Below are positions 10,571-21,219 of a stretch of DNA of 64,000 nucleotides, one piece after another. How positions within the stretch are numbered: position 1 is the stretch's first letter; every line of letters begins with the position of its first letter. The translations under genes were made by a program, and so were the position numbers. Under the pieces are notes generated by a model. That model saw nothing but the letters and a program-made list of their open reading frames with translations. It was not told the origin of the DNA and ran no database searches. Origin of the DNA: Bathynomus jamesi (lineage: Eukaryota; Arthropoda; Malacostraca; Isopoda; Cirolanidae); assembly GCA_023014485.1 (NCBI GenBank), contig JAJOZX010000940.1, forward strand, positions 322,501 through 386,500, read 5' to 3'.

Positions 10571-11727
10571 TAGAATGATGTGTATTTTTATTCTCATAAT
10601 TATATGGAAAATGTAAATAAAAGAGAATGAATAAGTATGAACTTATTGTAAGTCATCAGGTACGGTATCCAATTTCATAAATTAATTTAACTATGACATC
10701 AATATCATACTGTATTTTATTATACACACAAAAAATAATGTAAATATTTTGTATCAGTTTTTCTTAATAAAAATGTAACATACAGTGATGCGTATTTTTA
10801 TTCTCATATATCTTTGATATCAATAAGATACTGTATTTGTAACAAACCAACAAAGGAAACAAGAAAGCTACAGAGGAATAAGGAGCAATCTAAAAATATA
10901 TAAAAATGAAAAAAAAAAGAGAAATTGGGGACCCAATAGACGCCCGCCCACTTTCGTGCCCCCCTCCAATATGTTCAGACGATCCCGCCCAGAAGTCAGT
11001 CAGTTTTAGGGACTAGATCCGCCCCTGACATCATAAGTTATAACTATGGTTACGAAAGCGGACCTTTCCTGTCAAGGGGGAGTCGTTCGACCCCCCCCCC
11101 CCCTGGCTAAGGGCCTGCTGTATATATGACATGAGAATAAATAACTTGCTCTCTGCCGATGATATGGTGTTGATAAGCCCTTCGGTGAAAGGTCTGGATC
11201 GTCTTATAAAAATTTATGAATCCTATTCACAAAAACACGACATTAATTTTAATGTTAATAAAACTAAGGTTATGCAATTGCATCCCAAAAGCTCAAACCA
11301 AACAGTTAATATTATTTTCAACATAAGAAACGAACCAATTGAGCAGGTGCGAGAATTTAAGTATCTTGATCAAACTATCACCAGCTCCTTGAGTGACGAC
11401 TCAGACATACTGTAAGTAAACAATATCGAAGTTACTGTACTAAAACAATGATTGTAAAGAACTTCAAATTCTGTACAAGCGAAGCTAAAAACGCTCTTTT
11501 TCGTACTTTCTGCACTAATATTTATGGGCCGCAATTCTTAACTTTTCCTATCGCTTTGACTTGTCTGCAAAAATGTTATCGCACGGTGACTACAATTTAC
11601 GACGTCAGTTCGGAGTATATCATTCACGAAAACTGTACAAAACACATCTGATTTTGATGATGGTCAAACGCTGTCCTTCACAATATACTTTTGATTTTGT
11701 TATTTCATTATTTTACGTTACATTTTT

Positions 11728-11734
<7 letters not shown>

Positions 11735-11812
<78 letters not shown>
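11735..11812. repeat. (TA)n microsatellite
   Basis: A nearly pure TA repeat with one small break follows the end of LINE-B copy 1. From 11813 to 12062 I see no gene, only AT-rich sequence. Confidence 0.95.
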
Positions 11813-11815
<3 letters not shown>

Positions 11816-12062
11816 TATTTGAAGGTCGTTCGGTAATAAAAGCGGTTAGGTATTTCCTCTATTAGTTTTAAAATAAGTCTTTCTTTATTCCAATCCATTG
11901 GTTCATACAAATCTTCGGAATCTATAGTAAATATTTTCAGATATTAATATTAAATTCTAATATTATTTAAATATTGTCATATGGATGTTTACGATCTCAT
12001 TTTATATTACGTTTTTCCTTAGCCACGCATTATATATACATTATACATATATATATATTTTT

Positions 12063-12259
12063 TTTAGGCAGGAAAGAGGGGCCAAGGACGAACGCCCGCA
12101 AAAACGACCACCCTCCCTATAGAAGAAGAAGATGAAGAGCCGAAATCAAGATCCAAAGTTCTCGAGATGCCGGGATACTTTGCGTTTGAAAGATTGGCGG
12201 TCATATACAGTGGTAAAGATGGATTGAGGAAGGTTGTTCCAGAGTTGAACCGTTTGAGT
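12063..12259 (-). mobile_element. LINE-G 3'-end fragment
   Basis: Matches the 3' end of the LINE-G copy at 56565-56755, including GGGGCCAAGGACGAACGCCC and the segment around GATGGATTGAGGAAG. A (GT)n stretch starts where the match ends, so the fragment is only about 200 bp. A second short relative lies at 43299-43395. Confidence 0.7.
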
Positions 12260-12322
12260 AGTGTGTGTGTGTGTGTGTGTGTGGTGTGTGTTGTGTGTGT
12301 GCGTGTGTGTGCGCGCGCACGT
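12260..12322. repeat. (GT)n microsatellite with GC variants
   Basis: GT repeat with interruptions and a terminal GCGCGC segment. Apparent reading frames on both strands here are low-complexity artefacts. Confidence 0.95.
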
Positions 12323-12410
12323 TTTGTAAAAAGTGGAGCATTTGCTTTCCACTGTATCTACGACTTAATCTAAACAACATTCTGTCCCCCAAAGTTTATA
12401 TACTGTATAT

Positions 12411-12626
12411 ACCGGGTGTTCTAAAGTATATGTCTGTCGATCAGTAGTCGGACATTGTGAACAATGTGTTCAAGTTGAAGAGAAACACTTTGAACATCTA
12501 AAGAGACAATTATTGTTGCTTTTCTTATTGTTGCTCTATTTGAAATAAAATTGTTAAATATTTTATAACTTTTGTTAAGATATTGTGTGCATATAAAAGT
12601 TTACTAGATAATTTTAGAACACCCGT
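12411..12626. mobile_element. Mariner-like MITE with CGGGTGTTCTAAA ends
   Basis: CCGGGTGTTCTAAAG at the left and TTTAGAACACCCG at the right form inverted ends around about 200 bp, with TA-rich flanks. A segment after the left end resembles the tail of a mariner transposase gene, but no frame of useful length is open. Probably an internally deleted mariner. Confidence 0.65.
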
Positions 12627-12636
12627 GTGTATATAT

Positions 12637-14115
12637 ATTGAATTGAATTGAATTTTATTAATAATAAAATAAATACATTGATTTTACAATTTACAATGAC
12701 ATAAATAATTGTGAAGCTGGACTATTTATTTTATTTAATTTGGCCCTTAAGCTTTAGGCTTTACTGGGCTCTTATTAAAAATAAAACAGCTAGTTATTAT
12801 TAATAATACATAAATCTTGAATAAGTATTATTAATTAAGGTACGCATTAATCTTAAATTATCATTATCGATATAACAAGTGCAAGGTCATTATTAAAGGT
12901 ATAATACCAATACCATACGAAGAAATGAATATTATACATGAGAGATAAGAACTGAACAATCACGAGTAATCTGTCTCTAATCCTAGATTACATACGAGAA
13001 ATTAATAAACAATAGTAATGGAAATTATTTCTAGATTTTTATTAATTGAGATTTCAACTTGGTTTTAAACGAATTTACGTTCAAAATATTTTTTTATTAG
13101 CATTTAAATCATTCCATAATTTCAATCCAATGAAAATGGATAGTTTTTGAGATGAAGACAATCTAAATTGAGGTATAATGTGTTTTGATCTACTTCTGGT
13201 CTGATACGAATGGATACACTCGTAAATAAAAATAAAATGTGCCAGTTTGATTACATCATCGAGCTTTAGTAGGTTTAGCTCTTTAAATAATGCACTAGAG
13301 TAATCAAGGAAATCAAGTATCAGATAATAACCTTATTGCTCTTTTCTGGATGATAAAGATACTGTTTAAAGCGTTGTTAGCGGAGTTTCCCCAAACAAGA
13401 TTGCAGTATGTTATATAAGGAAGAACAAGAGTATGATAAAGAGTCAATAAAACCTGTTTAGGGACTACATTTCTAAGTTTAAACATTATAGCAACGCTCC
13501 TTGAAATCATTTTCGCGATATAATTTATATGATCACTCCACTGCAAAACTGCAAATTCTTATCTAGCATCACACCAAGAAATTTTTGTTGCAGTACACTC
13601 TTTTACAGCGATTTTATCAACATTAAATTCATCAATATACATTTCTTTTATTAGTAAAATCATGAAGTTCGTTTTACTGGTATTCAGGAAGAATTTATTA
13701 GTGGTCAACCATTTCATTACACTGATAAATTCTGATTTAATTATATTCTCAGCTGAATTAACATCTTTGCAAGAAAAAGTGACAGTTGTATCATTGCAAA
13801 CATTATGAAGTTAAGTATATCAGATGAACGTGGTAGGTCATTTATATATAATAAAAATAACAGTGGACCCAGAACGGAGCCCTGTGGCACATCATGTTTG
13901 ACAAGCGCTTTAGTTGAGCAAACCTTATTTACAAATAACTTTTAAACCAATCACTGATTGCTCCTCTAAAACCGAATATAATTTATTAAGTAGAATATTA
14001 TGGTCTATTACATCAAAGGCCTTACTCAAATCCATAAATATTGATATCATTATTTCTTTGTTCTCTTCAGCTATATTCGCATTTTCATAAGATCTAAAAT
14101 AGCCATTTCCGTTGT
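12637..14115 (-). mobile_element. Jockey-like LINE (LINE-F), 3' half
   Basis: Read on the minus strand, the RT palm is seen at about 13985-14040 (FMDLSKAFDVIDHNILL). The active-site region is eroded. The C-terminal domain is at 13140-13560. Its 3' end runs into AT-rich sequence and a short tandem repeat of ATTCA (about 12637-12655), as expected for a LINE tail. The first half, with the endonuclease, is missing. Stops and frameshifts make it a relic. Confidence 0.7.
13313..13546 (-). pseudogene. LINE-F RT C-terminal domain fragment
   Basis: 77 open residues: WSDHINYIAKMISRSVAIM, then VLLTLYHTLVLPYITYCNLV and NSIFIIQKRAIRLLS. This is the thumb/C-terminal region conserved in jockey-group LINEs. 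The frame stops at 13313 and similar sequence continues downstream in another frame to about 13140. Confidence 0.7.
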
Positions 14116-14282
14116 TTTATTATTTTCATTATTTTTATTATTGTTATTATTGTTTTATTATTGTGTATGGGTATACAGTATATTGTTAGTTAATCAACTA
14201 AACACAAAATCTTATGAGTCAGTGGCCACACGGTATTATTGTTAAGGAGTTTATTCACTTTTCCAGATTTGATAACAGGCAA

Positions 14283-14284
<2 letters not shown>

Positions 14285-14313
<29 letters not shown>

Positions 14314-14314
14314 G
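14285..14314. repeat. (AAT)n microsatellite
   Basis: Ten or so AAT units directly precede the start of LINE-B copy 2. The 14116-14284 stretch before it holds nothing I recognise. Confidence 0.9.
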
Positions 14315-16664
14315 GCGCCCTAACGGTAATGCCTGAAATTTGTACTGTGTATAATAATAATCTTACTAATAATAAATTTTATATCAGTCATGGCGGATAA
14401 CATGTTGAAAATAGTCTCATATAATGTAAGGTCAGTGAGGAATTCAACTGTAGATGTTCATAAAATCTGTGACAGTGCAGATTTGATACTCCTGCAGGAG
14501 CACTGGCTACCTAAGCAAGAGCGAAAATACCTCTCTACCATGCATGATGACTTTATGTACCATGCGTCATCAGCAGTAGACTTGTCAGATGAATTAATGT
14601 ACGGTAAGCCTTTCGGTGGTGTTGCTTTCTTAATAAGGAAAAATTTGTCGAAACATATAAAAATTTTAACAAGCGATAATGTAAGGTTGTTAGGCACTGA
14701 ATTACAAGTGAACAATGATTGCATATTAATTGTAAACTGCTATTTATCATACAACAACGGCAGTAATCTAGATGAATACATTGATTTGCTGTACAAAATT
14801 AAGTCATTATCAGATAACCCCAAATATTCTCACTGTATAATAATGGGGGACTTTAACGCGCATGTGAACTCGGAATTCTTTGTAGAATTGGGTAACATGT
14901 GCGGGTCGGCCAATTTAAGTATAAATGATGTAGATGTATTAGGGATAACCAGTGGTAATTTTACATACGTTAGTGATATGAGTGGTACCACCAGGTGGAT
15001 TGATCATTGTCTCACTAGTAATAATCTAAAGGATCGAATTGTTAGAGTTCATATTCTGCATGATTTCCTTCTTTCTGATCATAGACCATTAGAGATATTA
15101 ATTAACTTTACCAATTTATGTGCAACACGACTTAACGTCGATTGGTCTAATGTTAATATGTAACAGAGAATAGAATACAAAGACAGAACAAGTCACCTCT
15201 TTAATAATTTAGAAATTTTACATCTTGCTTGTAATAATCCTTGCTCAAATGATTCTCACTGTAAACTCATAGATAGGTATTATAGTAAGATAGTATCCCT
15301 GTTAAGAGAAGCAGGAAGCCCCCTGATTAAGTCTTACACCTATCATACTAAGATTATTCCTGGATGGAATGATTTTATTGCCCCATGAAGAGGGCATCAA
15401 AAGACGCCTGGTGCATTCATGGTAGACCCAAATTAGAACCAGTATACATGAATATGTGTAGAAGTAGGGGTCAGTATAAGGCGACCATAAGGTGATGGAA
15501 ACAGGAAGAAGAGTCTATTCGAGCATCAAAAGCCTGTGAAGCTCGCATAAATAACGATAATAACAAATTTTGGAAATTTGTTAAGAATCAAACGGGTGTC
15601 AAAAATGTCCTCCCACCGACAATCGATGGGGTGTCGGGGGAGGATGAAATTGCAAAGCTGTGGAAAAACCACTATTCTAACATTTTAACAGTGTGAGTAG
15701 GGATAATCTTAAGATAGATTGCAGCGAAACGACTGTGGGAGGGACAAAGGAAAATACTTTGATATCAGTTTCTGAAGTAAAGAGGTTAATTAAAGAGATA
15801 AAGACTGGTTCTATGTCAGGGGTGGATGACCTATCGAATGAGCACTTAAAATATGCCAAAGACGTAGTATGTCTACATATATCATTGCTCCTATCAGCCA
15901 TGCTTTCTCATAGCTATATCCCTGCAGAGTTCATGAAAGTATATATCTTGCCCCTGGTCAAAAATAAGTACAGAGACATTCTGTCCAGCAATAATTACAG
16001 GTCTATTGCTGTCGTTCCTGCTTCTCGAAACTACTAGAAAAACTCTTATTACTCCGATTAAATGATTACCTCTGGACATCTCTTAATTAGTTTGGTTTTA
16101 AAAGGTCCTACTCAACTGATCTGTGTATCTATGTACTTAAAGAAACAATATCTAAATACATTGACAGTAATTCAACTATTTATAGCTGTTTCCTAGATAT
16201 AAGTAAGGCATATGATAGGGTGAACCACAATATTTTATTTGCAAAACTAGAAGACAGGAAGGTTCCCATGTACATACTAAACAAATTCAAAGTTTTGGTA
16301 TTCCCACCAATCTTTCACCGTTAGGTCGGGCAATGTACTATCCGAGTGCTTTGGCTCCTCTTGCGGGGTGAGACAAGGCTCCTTGCTCTCCCCTATGCTG
16401 TTTAATGTGTATATTGACGGATTAATTGCTTCACTTAATGAGGCAACAGTGAGATGTTGTATAGATAACACAAGGATAAATAACTTAGTTTATGCCGATG
16501 ATATGGTGTTAATAAGTCCCTCAGTTAAAGGTCTGGATCGGCTACTAAAAGTCTGCGAAGTGTATTCGCAGAAACATGATATTCTTTTTAATGTTACAAA
16601 AACTAAGGTTATGCAATTTCATCCTAAAAGCTGTAATCAGCCAGTTGATATAAGGTTTATAATG
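14315..16664 (+). mobile_element. LINE-B copy 2, 5' part (continues at 21220)
   Basis: Contains a well preserved endonuclease (14390-15163), a frameshifted linker and RT fingers (15170-16040) and the palm with active site (16155-16664). The RT catalytic site is VYADDMVLISPSVKGL at about 16487-16535 and the preceding block is RQGSLLSPMLFNVYIDGL. At 16664 the protein breaks off and resumes without loss at 21220, because a CR1 LINE inserted here. LINE-B clade is not assigned. Confidence 0.85.
14390..15163 (+). pseudogene. LINE-B endonuclease domain
   Basis: 257 open residues forming a complete apurinic-type endonuclease: SYNVRS at the start, LLQEHWL (catalytic Glu), GGVAFLIRK, IIMGDFNAH (Asp/Asn), RWIDHCL and LLSDHRPLEI (Asp/His). 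All expected catalytic residues appear present. In LINEs this domain nicks target DNA to prime reverse transcription. The start ATG at 14390 fits the domain edge. A TAA at 15161 separates it from the RT, which needs further frame changes. Confidence 0.8.
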
Positions 16665-16670
16665 TTATAA
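15693..16670 (+). pseudogene. LINE-B reverse transcriptase fragments
   Basis: The piece at 15693-16037 holds the RT fingers (VKRLIKEIKTGSMSGVDDLS, NNYRSIAVVP). The piece at 16368-16670 holds the palm core with LVYADDMVLISPS. Between them a palm strand is readable at about 16185-16245 (SCFLDISKAYDRVNHN) in another frame. At least two frameshifts are needed. Confidence 0.75.
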
Positions 16671-17413
16671 TGATATAATGTTTCAGACCAACAAAGACCC
16701 TAGGATCCACTCATGGCTGGTCTACCTAACTGTGTTCGTAATCGTGTATTGTGTATGTCCTCCGTGGTGGCGGAGGGGACCTACAATTTTACGTGGGTTC
16801 CGAACCACAAGAACATAAGAAATTTATGTAAAAACCGCCGGTAAATTGGCAACGACCAATTTTTACGAAACTAAATAATTATCAATTTAAAACCAATTAA
16901 TTATCGATTTAAAACTAAAGATAGAATCTCTGGATCCAGAGGATCTAGTCATAATAGACTACTATCCACAAATATGTTACACTCTACATCTATTTATAAC
17001 GGACATGCAAATATATCAGATCCAAAGAATCCAGTCAATTTCATTACGGTATCCATCAAGTCACCGTCCATATCGATTGCGGACCAAGTCAAAATTTACA
17101 ATCATATACATTACAATATATACACTTACGAGAAAAAGTGTAGGTGTGGCTGTAAAGACTGTACAGTAATGTAGAAATGTGTGGGCACCCATTTTGGGTC
17201 TCCCATTTAAAGGTGTTTGTGGGGCAAGTGAAGATCATGAGTTTTTCAATACCTCACAGTACTATGGGGGGCACCGCTCGGCAGAGGAATCTCTTTAAAT
17301 GGGGTGTGTAAGGACAGAGAGTATCCCCTAACCCAAGACGCTGCCTCCCTATATCCCACAACACTTGTGTTGAGCTGTGGGATCTATCACCACAAAGCCT
17401 TAATTTTACTACC
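16671..17413 (-). other. CR1 3' untranslated region
   Basis: Non-coding stretch between the C-terminus of CR1 ORF2 and the 3' end of the element. It holds a palindromic segment near 17355-17390 (ATCCCACAACACTTGTGTTG). A related sequence at 55070-55850 probably comes from another CR1 tail. The short frames here look fortuitous. Confidence 0.6.
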
Positions 17414-18049
17414 TTAAACTATACCCTTTCTATCAACATATGCGTCTAATCGATTTTTAAACATGTTTATAGACGTGCTACTAATTACTTCTACCGGCAA
17501 ACTATTCCAGCTATTTACTATTCTATGCGTAAAAAAGTTTTTCGCAACTGCTGTCTCGAACCTTCTACTTGTCAACTTACACCCGTTATTTCTAGTCCTA
17601 TTATATTGAGATATTTCGAAAAAGCTATCTCTATCTACGTTATCGAACCCATTCATAATTTTGAAAACCTGGATTAGATCACCCCTTAACCTCCTAGTCT
17701 CGAGTGCTATCAATTTTAACTCCTTAAGCCTATCCTCGTACGACTTTGACCTAAGCGACGGAATCATCTTAGTTGCTCGTCTTTGAACTCTTTCGATTTT
17801 GTCTATATCTTTGCGCATATGCGGATTCCAAAATTGGACCGCGTACTCCAAATGGGGTCTAACTAATGATTTATAAAGTGGAACTATAATATCGCGCGAT
17901 TTGTACTCAAAATTTCGAGCTATAAAACCTAACACTTTGTTCGCCTTATTGACCGCTGCTGTACTTTGTTTCGCTACTTTTAAATCACCCGTGACTATAA
18001 CTCCTAAATCTTTTTCCTGCTGTACGCTTGTTAAATCTTTCCCTGACAT
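17414..18049 (-). pseudogene. CR1 ORF2 C-terminal domain
   Basis: 211 residues in the same frame as the RT upstream, separated only by a TAA (about 18050-18052). Typical CR1 tail: SVQQEKDLGVIVTGDLK, YKSLVRPHLEYAVQFWNP, IERVQRRATKMIPSL, ETRRLRGDLIQVFKIM and the ending NSWNSLPVEVISS. This region follows the RT thumb and is well conserved among CR1 elements. The same block is at 60402-61292. Confidence 0.9.
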
Positions 18050-18052
18050 ACT

Positions 18053-19474
18053 TTACGCAAAATTACCGTTACGCGAACCTATATGCAAAATTTTGCACTT
18101 ATCAACGTTAAATCTCATTTGCCATGTGACTGACCAATCAACGATTTTATTCAGATCTTCCTGAATTTTACCTCTATCTTCGTCATTAATCGCCCTTCCA
18201 CCCAGCTTCGTGTCATCCGCAAACTTTGAAACTGTACTGACTAGGCCGACATCTAAATCGTTAATATATATAAGAAAAAGCAAGGGGCCCAATACAGAAC
18301 CCTGAGGAACGCCACTCGCTACATTAGCCCAACACGACTCCGCTCCATCAACGACCACCCTCTGTTTCCTGCCTCGCAACCACTCTTCTAGCCAATTTAT
18401 TACTACACCCCTGATTCCATGAGCCTTAGTTTTTTCAATGAGTCTTTTGTGCGGCACGGTGTCAAACGCTTTTTGAAAATCTAAATACACTACATCAACC
18501 GCCCGATGTCTATCGTAAACGTCAACCACGCTTTGGAAAAATTCTAAAAGATTAGTTAAGCAAGATTTGTTTCGCCTAAATCCGTGCTGCGTATTTCTAA
18601 CTAGCTTATGGAATTCTAAGTGTTCGACTATACGATCCCTAATTATTGATTCCAGTAGCTTACCTACAACAGACGTTAAACTGATTGGTCTATAATTTCC
18701 CGCCGCACCTTTATCGCCTTTCTTAAAGATAGGTGTTACGTTTGCTAACTTGAAATTATCTGGTACGCACCCCTCAGAAATAGACGCATTAAAAATCTTT
18801 GTTAGCGGCACAACAATGCTATCTTTTAATTCTTTTAGTTGTATGGGATATATGGAATCCGGCCCCGGTGATTTACGCGTTTTCATTTTATCAATATAGC
18901 GCGTTACCTCCCCTTCACTAACCACTATATTATCCAAAATATTACCATTATCAAACGGTATTATGTCCGTGACCGTAGGGATATTTGTTACATCTTCTAT
19001 AGTAAAAACTGACGTAAAAAATTCGTTTAGCAAGGTAGCCATTTCCTTGTTTTCAGAAACTAGATCTCCGTTTAGATTTTTCAAAGGCCCCAAGATGCTT
19101 TTTATTGGATTTCTATTATTGACGTATTGAAAGAATCGCTTGGGGTTTTCTTTACCGTCACGAGCTATGGAGATTTCAAATTCGCGCTTGGACTTTTTTA
19201 TTACACTTTTCGCTTCACGCCTTAGAGATATGTAGTTGTTTCGTAACCACAAATTGTCTTTATCGCACTTATGTAGCCTATAAGCCCTATCTCTACTCTT
19301 TATAATGTCTCCTACTCTAGAAGTAAACCACAAGGGCTTGTTGTTTACTTTCGCACGCTTAATTTTGTACGGTACACATTCCTCATTTATAGTCCTAAAT
19401 ACTGTTTTGAACGATTCCCACATTAGTTTTGCGTTGGAGTTCCCCATCATGTTTTCCCAATTGACGTGTGACAA
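18053..19474 (-). pseudogene. CR1 ORF2 reverse transcriptase
   Basis: 473 residues cover the linker (about 1-130) and the RT. Motifs in order: KSPGPDSIYPIQLK, NYRPISLTSVVGKLLE, HGFRRNKSCLTNLLE, VVYLDFQKAFDTVPHKRL (first catalytic Asp), GVPQGSVLGPLLFLIYINDL and KFADDTKLGG (catalytic Asp pair). All catalytic residues are present. It is cut from the endonuclease by an in-frame TAG at about 19505-19507 and from the tail by a TAA, both in the same frame, so the coding sequence has suffered little. Confidence 0.9.
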
Positions 19475-19504
19475 TTTATTTCGAAATTTACTAAAGTCTG
19501 CGTG

Positions 19505-20202
19505 CTAGAAGTTAGGAATTTTCGTCGAGTTAGCTGGTTTCGAGTGACTTACTGAGAGGACAAACTCTACCATATTGTGATCGCTATTGCCCAACGGTTC
19601 TATTATTTGAAGATCAGTAATTAGCCTATCATCCGTAGTTATTACTAAATCTAAAATACTGTCCAACCTCGTAGGTTCCCCAACCTTTTGAATAAGAAAG
19701 CTATCCTCCAGAAAATTAACTAAACGATTACCTTCCGCGTCTCCCTGCATTGTATCGTAATTTACGTTAGCGCAATTAAAGTCACCCATAACTAAAGCCT
19801 GCTCACTACCGATTATTCGCTTTAGTTCACGATATAACGCTTCGTCCGTATCAGCTGTTTGATTAGGGGGCCTATATATAACCGCAACAACAAGTTTGAA
19901 ATCGTTCAATTTAAGTTCTGCTATAGTCGAATCTATCGGTTCTGGAATTGTGTGCTTTACTTCTATAACGTTCGCTATATTATCTTTGATATACAACATA
20001 ACACCGCCTCCTCGCCTACCTATTCTGTTTTTAACAAAAATCTATAACCTTTAATTTGATACTCCCCTACAAAGTCACGAGTTTCAGTGCTAAGCCACGA
20101 TTCATTTATCGCAATTATATCATAGTCTTTACAAGCAATTAAAGAAAAAAATTCGTTTATTTTATTTCGTAGACTACGAGCATTTAAGGATAGAACCTTC
20201 AA
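19505..20202 (-). pseudogene. CR1 ORF2 endonuclease (frameshifted)
   Basis: Two overlapping pieces. 20020-20202 begins MKVLSLNARSLRNKINE and includes INESWLS (catalytic Glu). 19505-19999 has GVMLYIKDN, ALVMGDFNCAN and SDHNMVEFVL (metal and phosphate ligands). A single frameshift near 20010-20020 separates them. Together they make a whole apurinic-type endonuclease. ORF2 begins at the 20202 ATG, just downstream of ORF1. Confidence 0.85.
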
Positions 20203-20252
20203 ATTGTTTGTAATTGCGACAACTTCGCGAGCGCAGTGGAAATTTATGGAAT

Positions 20253-20922
20253 TTACGCTGGGACCGTTCGAGTTACGGCAGCCTGAAAAGAAGAGACAGT
20301 ATTATGAAATAGTCTTCCTAAACGCGCAGCTCCTACGTCATTAAGATGAAGTCCATCTCCGAGGAACAAGTCCCTCCTGCCGCAGAAACTGTTCCAAAAA
20401 TTCTCAAAATGCACTCCTTCCTGTTGGCAAAGAGACTTTAGGTTATTGTTAATATAGGTCGCCTTGCTGTAGAAATCGTTACGATGGATAATTCGAGGAA
20501 GTATACCTGTTAAAACAATCTTATTAGTTTTTTCCTTTAATCGCTCTAGTAAGTCCCCGTACCTAGCCAGCAGTTCTTCCGATCTAGAATTTAAAACGTT
20601 ATGGGGCTCCATTACGCACTCGAACGAAGGGTTGGGAACTAGGAGAAGAGAGAGGGCTATTAATACTATTTATATTATTAATAGAAACTGAGGCAGGAGG
20701 GTTCGCAACTGGAGTCTCAAGGGATTCTAATTTTGCCGTCAGGAGCATCACCCTTTCTTCAAGGCTTACTCTAGCCTCCTTCTCACGTTCTAACTCGTTC
20801 CTCAGCACTTTTAAGTTTGAGCACCACCTGCAAACTAACTGTTCATTATTATTAGCCATTGTAAACGCGTAAGCTGCAAATTTCCCTTCAAAGCGACTGC
20901 AAGTACTTGACGGGGGTGCCAT
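20253..20922 (-). pseudogene. CR1 ORF1: coiled coil and partial SGNH esterase
   Basis: The N-terminal part (20599-20922) has a CRWC motif and a heptad-like segment (LKVLRNELEREKEARVSLEE), a likely coiled coil. The second part (20253-20612) is the C-terminal half of an SGNH/GDSL esterase: SRSEELLARYGDLLERL, IVLTGILPRI and FLGDGLHLNDVGAARLGRLF, with the DGLHLN His block. The Gly-Asp-Ser nucleophile block is missing, and the two halves are in different frames. An internal deletion near 20600 therefore removed the first half of the esterase. ORF1 proteins bind LINE RNA. Confidence 0.75.
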
Positions 20923-21219
20923 GCTTTTAATTAATTAAACAACAACAAAAAAAATAATAAAAAAATACGAGCGTTTGGAAATTAATAAATTACAATGTCG
21001 GTCTAACGCGTTTTTGAAACGCAGAAACAGGTTATTGTAACACAAATTTATACTAAATGCATATAGAATTAAGCTACCGACAAAAGATCTGTAAAAGAAG
21101 AGTATTTATAACACTTATCTGTCCGCGATTTGACCCGACTTTTTTCCCTTTTCTTCACACGGTGCGGGACAACACTCTACCTGTCCTCTCGAAGGAAGGG
21201 GAAAAAAAAAAAAAAAAAA

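Larger units (their letters stand above)
9428..11037. mobile_element. Inner hAT-like element, nested
   Basis: The left end CAGTGACGGATCCA and the right end TAGATCCGCCCCTG are inverted repeats of the CAGNGGCGGATC type common among hAT elements. The flanks share ACATC, but I cannot fix a clean 8-bp duplication. About 9715-9800 and 10705-10800 inside are two similar AT-rich units (both with AAAAAATAATGTAAATATTT), and the DD41D mariner landed in the first. No hAT protein is left. Confidence 0.55.
9208..11115. mobile_element. Outer hAT-like insertion in LINE-B
   Basis: The left end CAGTCCCGTAGACAGG and the inverted right end (CCTGGCTAAGGGC before 11116) form short inverted repeats. Each is followed inward by a G or C run and a shared GGCGGACC/GGTCCGCTTTCG-like segment. 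LINE-B breaks at both ends, and its frame resumes at about 11116. The target duplication is imperfect (CTCTA against CTGTA), so superfamily assignment rests on end sequence. It holds another hAT and a mariner but no protein of its own. Confidence 0.6.
8450..11730 (+). mobile_element. LINE-B copy 1, split by a MITE and a hAT/mariner nest
   Basis: Three pieces align in order with the better preserved LINE-B at 14315-21860. 8450-8635 matches the RT fingers (cf. 15770-15920). 8865-9207 matches the palm and the VRQ block (cf. 16155-16450). 11116-11730 matches the active site and thumb (cf. 16475-16665 and 21222 on). The catalytic block SADDMVLISPSVKGLDRL is at about 11150-11205 and FKYLDQTITSSLSDDSDI at about 11356-11410. 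Interruptions are a 229-bp MITE (8636-8864) and a 1.9-kb nest (9208-11115). It is dead. Confidence 0.75.
16665..21219 (-). mobile_element. CR1-type LINE, nearly full length, inserted in LINE-B
   Basis: Reads on the minus strand from the 5' end near 21200 to a 3' UTR ending near 16670. It has ORF1 (20253-20922, coiled coil plus esterase part), then ORF2 with endonuclease (20202-19505), RT (19474-18053) and C-terminal domain (18049-17414). It disrupts LINE-B so precisely that the LINE-B protein continues across it. ORF2 has one frameshift and two in-frame stops, so this is a fairly young copy. A long A run (21192-21218) marks its right border. Confidence 0.9.

Noticed and set aside
12146..12392. 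Frames rich in Cys-Val or His-Thr
   Set aside because: Translations of the (GT)n microsatellite.
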